Shown here in pieces: positions 59,938 to 64,000 of a DNA stretch of 64,000 nt (the stretch's first letter is position 1; every line of letters starts with the position of its first letter). Origin of the DNA: Janibacter hoylei PVAS-1. Its GTDB lineage: Bacteria; Actinomycetota; Actinomycetes; Actinomycetales; Dermatophilaceae. Under the pieces are notes generated by a model. The model was not told where the DNA came from and made no database searches. It was given only the letters and a program-made list of their open reading frames with translations. The stretch spans positions 1 through 64,000 of the forward strand of contig NZ_ALWX01000014.1 of NCBI RefSeq assembly GCF_000297495.1, given 5' to 3'. The position numbers were made by a program, and so were the translations under genes.

Positions 59938-60660
59938 TCAGCCGGGCAACGCGGCCACGACGGCCGGCCAGTGCGGCGACGCCGGGTCGACGACGTCGAA
60001 GTGGTGGGCTCCGGTGAGCACCGTGCGTGCCCATCCGTCGCTCTGACGAAGGGGGACGCTCGCGTCCTCGTCGCCGTGAAGCACTGCGACGCGGCCCGCC
60101 GCACCAGGGTCGGCCGAGCGCAGGCGGCTCGGGTCGAGCCGGGCGTACACGTCAGGCGCCCGGTCCGGGGTGGCCCTCACCCAGTCGCGGACGGCGTCGC
60201 CACCGAGGCGATCGGTGACGGCAGTGTCGAAGTCCGCGACCGGGGCCAGCGCGAGCACACGCACCGGCGGCAGGTCGGGGTGCAGTGCGCGCCACATGAC
60301 GAGGGCGCCTCCGGCGCTGTGGCCCACCCATGCGGCGACGTCGTGGCCGGTCCGCCGCAGGTGCTCGTCGAGGCGCTGCAGGTCCTCGAGCGTCGCGTCG
60401 GGATCGCCCGGCACGCGGCGGTACTCGGCGAGGACGACCCGCCACCCGAGATCTGCGAGCGCGCGCGCCATCGGTCTCGCGTGGGTCCGGTCGACGCCCG
60501 GCCGGAAGTAGCCGCCGTGCACGACGACGAGGGTGCGTGCCGCGGCCGGTCCGTATGTCTCGTGGACGTGGTCGGGCCCGGTCCCGCAGGGCGTGCTCGG
60601 GGCGTCGATACGGGCACCCGCAGCGAGCAGGCGGTCCAGCGCGTCGTCCTCGGTGGTCAT
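59938..60660 (-). CDS. Alpha/beta hydrolase, candidate kynurenine formamidase
   Basis: The 240-residue hydrolase has an oxyanion loop HGGYFRPGVDR and the nucleophile GHSAGGAL, with late Asp (HGDEDASVP) and His (GAHHFDVV) completing the triad. HGGY is typical of AFMID/KynB-like formamidases. It sits next to kynA-kynU, which otherwise lack the formamidase step, so hydrolysis of N-formylkynurenine is the likely role. A general esterase is the alternative. The ATG at 60660 was chosen because the domain begins soon after. Confidence 0.72.
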   Translation of the reverse strand: MTTEDDALDRLLAAGARIDAPSTPCGTGPDHVHETYGPAAARTLVVVHGGYFRPGVDRTHARPMARALADLGWRVVLAEYRRVPGDPDATLEDLQRLDEHLRRTGHDVAAWVGHSAGGALVMWRALHPDLPPVRVLALAPVADFDTAVTDRLGGDAVRDWVRATPDRAPDVYARLDPSRLRSADPGAAGRVAVLHGDEDASVPLRQSDGWARTVLTGAHHFDVVDPASPHWPAVVAALPG

Positions 60661-60751
60661 GCCATCAGCCTCCCACTGTGCCGGTGTCGCCCCGGGAATG
60701 AGCACCGTTACCCAGTGACCCGGGCGAGGTGCGCCTCGTAGCGTCGCAGAC

Positions 60752-61132
60752 ATGGCCGCACTCCCCCTTCGATCCGCACCCACCGCACCCGTCCACGCCG
60801 ACCGCGGGTGGATCCACGTCGTGCCGTCGGTCGCGCTCCTCGTCCTCTGCGGCATGTACCCGCTCGTCGTGCTCGTGACGACCTTCCAGGCCGACGACGC
60901 CGACATCTCGACCCGTCCGGCGGCGCCCTTCGCCGCCGCAGCAGCCGCCTTCGTCGCGGTCATCGCGGGCCTGCTCATCGGGAGCTTCGTGACGATGGTC
61001 GCCTACTCCGCGGTCCGCTTCGGTCGGACTCCCGGGGTGCGCACGGCGCAGATGATCGGGCTCGGCCTGACGACCCTCGGCTGCTGCATCGGCATGTGGC
61101 TGGCCCTCGTCGTCGTGCCGCAGATGGCCTGA
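60752..61132 (+). CDS. Small membrane protein, three helices
   Basis: The 126-residue protein has three hydrophobic segments (VVPSVALLVLCGMYPLVVLV; AAAAAFVAVIAGLLIGSFVTM; IGLGLTTLGCCIGMWLALVVV) and a short cytoplasmic N-terminus. No family was recognised. It is divergent from the hydrolase gene. Role unknown. Confidence 0.55.
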   Translation: MAALPLRSAPTAPVHADRGWIHVVPSVALLVLCGMYPLVVLVTTFQADDADISTRPAAPFAAAAAAFVAVIAGLLIGSFVTMVAYSAVRFGRTPGVRTAQMIGLGLTTLGCCIGMWLALVVVPQMA

Positions 61133-61192
61133 GCCAGCGGTGGCTTGGGGCGCCGGAGGTCGCTGAAGAAGGAATCCCCACGGGTCTTGATC

Positions 61193-61208
61193 TCGAACAT
61201 GTGTTCGA
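61193..61208. promoter_or_regulatory. LexA SOS box TCGAAC-ATGT-GTTCGA
   Basis: A perfect 16-base palindrome of the actinobacterial SOS consensus TCGAAC-N4-GTTCGA lies 2 bases upstream of the -10 of the HNH nuclease gene. LexA bound here would block RNA polymerase, so the gene should be induced by DNA damage. Confidence 0.85.
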
Positions 61209-61209
61209 C

Positions 61210-61215
61210 TAGTGT
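61210..61215 (+). promoter_or_regulatory. -10 element TAGTGT of leaderless HNH gene
   Basis: TAGTGT ends 6 bases before ATG 61222 and starts right after the SOS box. No ribosome-binding site is present. Confidence 0.6.
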
Positions 61216-61221
61216 CTCCGT

Positions 61222-62706
61222 ATGGAGCTGACAGGGGCGGTCGAAGAGGCGATGGGGCGGTCATTGAGCCTCATCGACCTGGCCGCTGCGCGGCACCCCA
61301 TCGACTTCACCCCGAGCCTCGACTCGCTCCTGCGGGCAGCCCACCGCGAGGTGGACTCGATGATGGACCGCCTCACCGACAACGCTCTCGGCCCGGCCGA
61401 GCTGCGCGCCCAGATCGCCGAGGTCGAGCGGCTCAAGCGCCGCGTCGAGGCCGTGCAGCTGCGGCTGACGGCACAGGCCTCGCAGCGGCGAGCGCACGAG
61501 GGGTCCGGGCAGCTCGACACCCCCAGCTGGTTCGCCCGCACCACCCGGACCGACCGTGCGGACGCTGCGGGTCATGCGGCCCTGGCCGATGCTCTGGGTG
61601 AGCGGCCGAAGGGGGACGGCGGTGACGGTGACCCGGGCGGCGGCCCTGGCGCGGGCGGTGGGGCCGGTGGCGCGAGCGACGGAGACGGAGGGCGACGGAC
61701 ACCTCACCTCACCGCGACCGGCGCGGCACTCGACGAGGGCCGCATCAGCGCGGCCCACGCCAAGGTCATCATGCGGGCGCTCGACACCCTCCCCGACGCG
61801 ACGACCGACGAGCAGCGGCGACAGTGCGAGCTGGCCCTGCTCAAGCTCTGCACCAACCGCTCCCCCAGCCAGGTGCGCCGGGCATCGCGACGCATCATCG
61901 AGGTCTTCGAGTCGCGGGTCGAGACCGTCGACCAGCACGAGGACGACCTCGTCGCCGACGAGGAGGAGGCTGCGCGGGACAAGGCATCCTTCTGGATCAA
62001 GGACAACTGCGACGGGACGATGACCGGGCAGTTCACCGTCCCCTGGGTCTCGGGGATGATGCTCAAGAAGGTCATCGACGCCATGACCGCGCCTCGACGC
62101 CGGTCCGAGGACGCAACTGCCGCTGACTCGGCCCCCACCGACGGCGACCGGTCGCTCGTGACGAGCCATGCCGATCGCCACCTCGACTGGGCGCACCGCC
62201 GCGGGCTGGCGCTGGCCGACCTACTGACCCGCATCCCGACCGACCACCTGCACACCAAGGTCTCGGCGACGATGCTCGTGACGACCCGCCTGAGCGACCT
62301 GCTCGGCGACCTCGGCACCCGGGCCGCCGGCACGGACGTCCATGACGTCATGAGCGCCGGGACCGCCCGCCGCCTCGCCTGCGGCGCGGGCATCCTCCCC
62401 GCTGTCCTCGACGGCGACTCCGTCCCCCTCGACCTCGGGCGACAGCGGCGCCTCTTCAGCGACAACCAGCGGATGGCGCTCGCCGGACGCTACGACGAGT
62501 GCGCTGCCGAAGGGTGCGATCGGCCCTTCGCCTGGACCGAGACCCACCACCTCAGGCCGTGGGAAGCCGGCGGCCTCACCGATCTCGACAACGCCGTCCC
62601 GCTCTGCGGGCGCCACCACCACATGATCGACAGCGGGATGTGGTCGCACTCGATCACCCGGCGAGACCAGCGGACGGTCGCCCTGTCCTTCCACCGGCGG
62701 ACGTAG
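61222..62706 (+). CDS. DUF222-HNH endonuclease (13E12-repeat type)
   Basis: The 494-residue protein has an N-terminal DUF222 region (~20-330) and a C-terminal HNH nuclease motif (TETHHLRPWEAGGLTDLDNA then PLCGRHHHMIDSG), with CAAEGCDRP giving a zinc knuckle. A Gly/Asp-rich linker (~130-155) and an acidic patch (~235-250) lie between. 13E12-type proteins occur in many copies in actinobacteria and several are LexA-controlled; their cellular role is unclear. Here the SOS box and leaderless promoter predict tight damage-dependent expression. Confidence 0.88.
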   Translation: MELTGAVEEAMGRSLSLIDLAAARHPIDFTPSLDSLLRAAHREVDSMMDRLTDNALGPAELRAQIAEVERLKRRVEAVQLRLTAQASQRRAHEGSGQLDTPSWFARTTRTDRADAAGHAALADALGERPKGDGGDGDPGGGPGAGGGAGGASDGDGGRRTPHLTATGAALDEGRISAAHAKVIMRALDTLPDATTDEQRRQCELALLKLCTNRSPSQVRRASRRIIEVFESRVETVDQHEDDLVADEEEAARDKASFWIKDNCDGTMTGQFTVPWVSGMMLKKVIDAMTAPRRRSEDATAADSAPTDGDRSLVTSHADRHLDWAHRRGLALADLLTRIPTDHLHTKVSATMLVTTRLSDLLGDLGTRAAGTDVHDVMSAGTARRLACGAGILPAVLDGDSVPLDLGRQRRLFSDNQRMALAGRYDECAAEGCDRPFAWTETHHLRPWEAGGLTDLDNAVPLCGRHHHMIDSGMWSHSITRRDQRTVALSFHRRT

Positions 62707-62712
62707 GAGACC

Positions 62713-63540
62713 TCAGTCGCCGGGGACGACCTCGTCGCCGAGAGCGATGCGCCCTTCGTCCAGGGGCACCAACCGGGTGCCGAACCACGTCTTGCCATCC
62801 CATGTCCGGTGGCGTGCCAGAGTCCGGATGGGCTCCTTGCCGGCGACGATCGTCTCGGGGTCGATCGTCGTCATGACGCAACGGTCGCAGACCTCGGCCG
62901 TGCGAAACCTGACCTCCCCGATCCGCAGCGTCCCCCACCCGTCCTCGTCGAAGGGCTCACCGCCGTCGATGACGACATTCGGCCGGAAGCGGACCATGCT
63001 CAGCGGCAAGGCCGCACCTGCGCCCGGGTCGTCCTCTGCAGCGCGAGCGTCGACCCATTCCTGCAGCTGGGCCAGCGAGGCCTCCGACGTGAGGAGCACG
63101 GGGCCCGCGTCGGCGAGGGACAGCGTGTCTCCAACCAGGCCACCGTGCGCACCGGACATCCGTCGCTGAGTCGGCTCCTCCTGCCACACGAGGCGAAGGG
63201 GGCGCCCCACCCGCTCGCTGATCCACTCGCTGACGTCCTGGTCGGCCGGCGGGGCGAACCCCTGCCGCGCATGGCTCACCGGGATCGGCGGGAGACCGAG
63301 GGGGATGTCGACGAGGATGCTCTCGCCCCCGTCGTGGATGCGGATCGTCTCGTCGTCGACCTGCTCCGCGTGCAGCCGCAGGAGGGCGTGCAGGTCGCGG
63401 GCGGTGACCTTTTCGCCGCTCGGGTCGACCAGACCCCAGCGACGATCGCCCTCGAGCCCCCACGGCTCCACGCGGGCGGAGTCGATCGCCTGGCCGCCGA
63501 GGGACTTGACGGGGTGGATCCACAGGCCGGTGACATGCAT
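62713..63540 (-). CDS. MOSC-domain protein (YcbX/mARC-like)
   Basis: The 275-residue protein has an N-terminal beta-barrel domain (GLWIHPVKSLGGQAIDSARV, WGLEGDRRWGLVD) and a MOSC domain with the molybdenum-ligand Cys in TAEVCDRCVMTTIDPET and FRPNVVIDGGEPFDEDGW. MOSC proteins carry Moco and reduce N-hydroxylated compounds. Unlike E. coli YcbX it has no C-terminal ferredoxin, so it needs a separate electron donor. It may draw on the same Moco supply as the PaoABC-like enzyme. Confidence 0.85.
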   Translation of the reverse strand: MHVTGLWIHPVKSLGGQAIDSARVEPWGLEGDRRWGLVDPSGEKVTARDLHALLRLHAEQVDDETIRIHDGGESILVDIPLGLPPIPVSHARQGFAPPADQDVSEWISERVGRPLRLVWQEEPTQRRMSGAHGGLVGDTLSLADAGPVLLTSEASLAQLQEWVDARAAEDDPGAGAALPLSMVRFRPNVVIDGGEPFDEDGWGTLRIGEVRFRTAEVCDRCVMTTIDPETIVAGKEPIRTLARHRTWDGKTWFGTRLVPLDEGRIALGDEVVPGD

Positions 63541-63579
63541 GAGGCGATCGTAGGCGAGGCCGCCCCCCGCCCGCCGTGC

Positions 63580-64000
63580 TCAGCGCGCGCGAGCCCGGGA
63601 GTGCTCGCGCGACAGGATCGCGAAGACCTCCTGCGGACGACGGGCCACCGTGGGCGGGACACGCACCGTGCCCCCTTCGGTCAGGTGCAGCTCGACGACC
63701 GGTCTGGACTCGACCTTCCCGCGACCGACCGAGACGATGTCCGACCACGGGGTCCACCCGCCGAGCTCACGGATCCACACCCCGCGCGTCGGGTCGACGC
63801 GCACCTCGACCGAGGGGCGGATGAGCCGCCACAGCGCCGTGGGGATGCCGACCGCACCGAAGAAGACGAGGAGCGCAATACCCAGCATCTGGACGAGCCC
63901 GTCACCGGCGAGCAGGCACAGGCCGATGACCGCGAAGCCGGCGCACACCAGGAGCACGAAGACCATGCCCACTCGGGCCGCGCGCAGCTCCAGCTCGCCG
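63580..64000 (-). CDS. Membrane protein with PH-like domain, start possibly outside window
   Basis: Two adjacent hydrophobic helices (MVFVLLVCAGFAVIGLCLL and MLGIALLVFFGAVGIPTALW) precede a soluble domain (VEVRVDPTRGVWIRELGGWT...VELHLTEGGTVRVPPTVA) like that of small PH-domain membrane proteins. Possible starts are GTG 63972 and ATG 63966-63967, but the frame stays open to the window edge (ELELRAARVG), so the true start may lie beyond. Role unknown. Confidence 0.55.
   Translation of the reverse strand, partial: GELELRAARVGMVFVLLVCAGFAVIGLCLLAGDGLVQMLGIALLVFFGAVGIPTALWRLIRPSVEVRVDPTRGVWIRELGGWTPWSDIVSVGRGKVESRPVVELHLTEGGTVRVPPTVARRPQEVFAILSREHSRARAR

Noticed and set aside
1-64000. CRISPR array, tRNA or rRNA genes, phage integrase with att sites
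   Set aside because: No regularly spaced repeats, no cloverleaf-like or rRNA sequence and no integrase frame were seen, so the island's mode of entry is not shown.
1-64000. The heptamer CGAAGGG/CCCTTCG recurs often on both strands
   Set aside because: It falls mostly in coding DNA at Pro-Phe and Lys-Gly codon pairs, so codon preference explains it. A count against a codon-matched background would be needed to claim more.

Overview
The window is high-GC DNA from an actinobacterium. GTG starts, many 4-base ATGA/GTGA gene overlaps, leaderless promoters, DUF6318 lipoproteins and a LexA box of the TCGAAC-N4-GTTCGA type fit Micrococcales, possibly an Intrasporangiaceae genus such as Janibacter. 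The genus is an inference; no rRNA or tRNA gene was seen.

The first ~23.7 kb are a defence island. A broken IS30 sits in a broken IS3, which in turn has beheaded a UvrD-like helicase gene (1-2317). A PIN-domain gene and an XRE-ImmA/IrrE regulator (2339-3948) face a complete class 1 DISARM operon, drmD-drmMI-drmA-drmB-drmC (4067-17848). Next come a GmrSD-like nuclease carrying RAMA and DUF4268 domains (17956-20478, minus) and a divergent gene for an unusual fusion: a RelA/SpoT-type HD hydrolase, a macro-like domain and a SIR2 NADase-type domain (20597-22624). That fusion is the best candidate for an undescribed system. An unrecognised gene (22827-23675) in AT-richer flanks closes the island.

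From 23.9 to 41 kb the gene content looks like chromosome: a DnaB-like ATPase, an MFS exporter, an RDD protein, a PaoABC-type molybdenum hydroxylase, an Old Yellow Enzyme, an LLM flavin enzyme with a Rossmann partner, an ADP-ribosylglycohydrolase-phosphatase fusion next to an NrtR-like ADP-ribose sensor, and a cluster of DUF6318 lipoproteins with a PKD-like secreted protein.

41.9-50.6 kb is a light-response locus. Seven minus-strand genes (FAD oxidoreductase, DUF1365, cyclopropane-fatty-acid synthase, SDR, photolyase, CPBP protease, NmrA-like) diverge from an SRPBCC gene and a CarH/LitR-type B12 photoreceptor-repressor. Two identical operator cores, 42 bp apart, overlap both divergent promoters.

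50.7-60.7 kb holds aromatic amino acid catabolism: IclR-hmgA-unknown-fahA for homogentisate, and kynA-kynU with a candidate kynurenine formamidase for tryptophan. A second DUF6318/PKD cassette and an MFS gene lie between them. The end holds an SOS-controlled DUF222-HNH nuclease gene, a MOSC protein and a membrane protein at the edge.

Eight genes (XRE-ImmA, drmC, paoC, Old Yellow Enzyme, ARH-phosphatase, a lipoprotein, a PKD protein, FAD oxidoreductase) each need one single-base correction, mostly in or beside G/C runs. This points to assembly indels rather than eight real pseudogenes. Coordinates for these genes span both frames.
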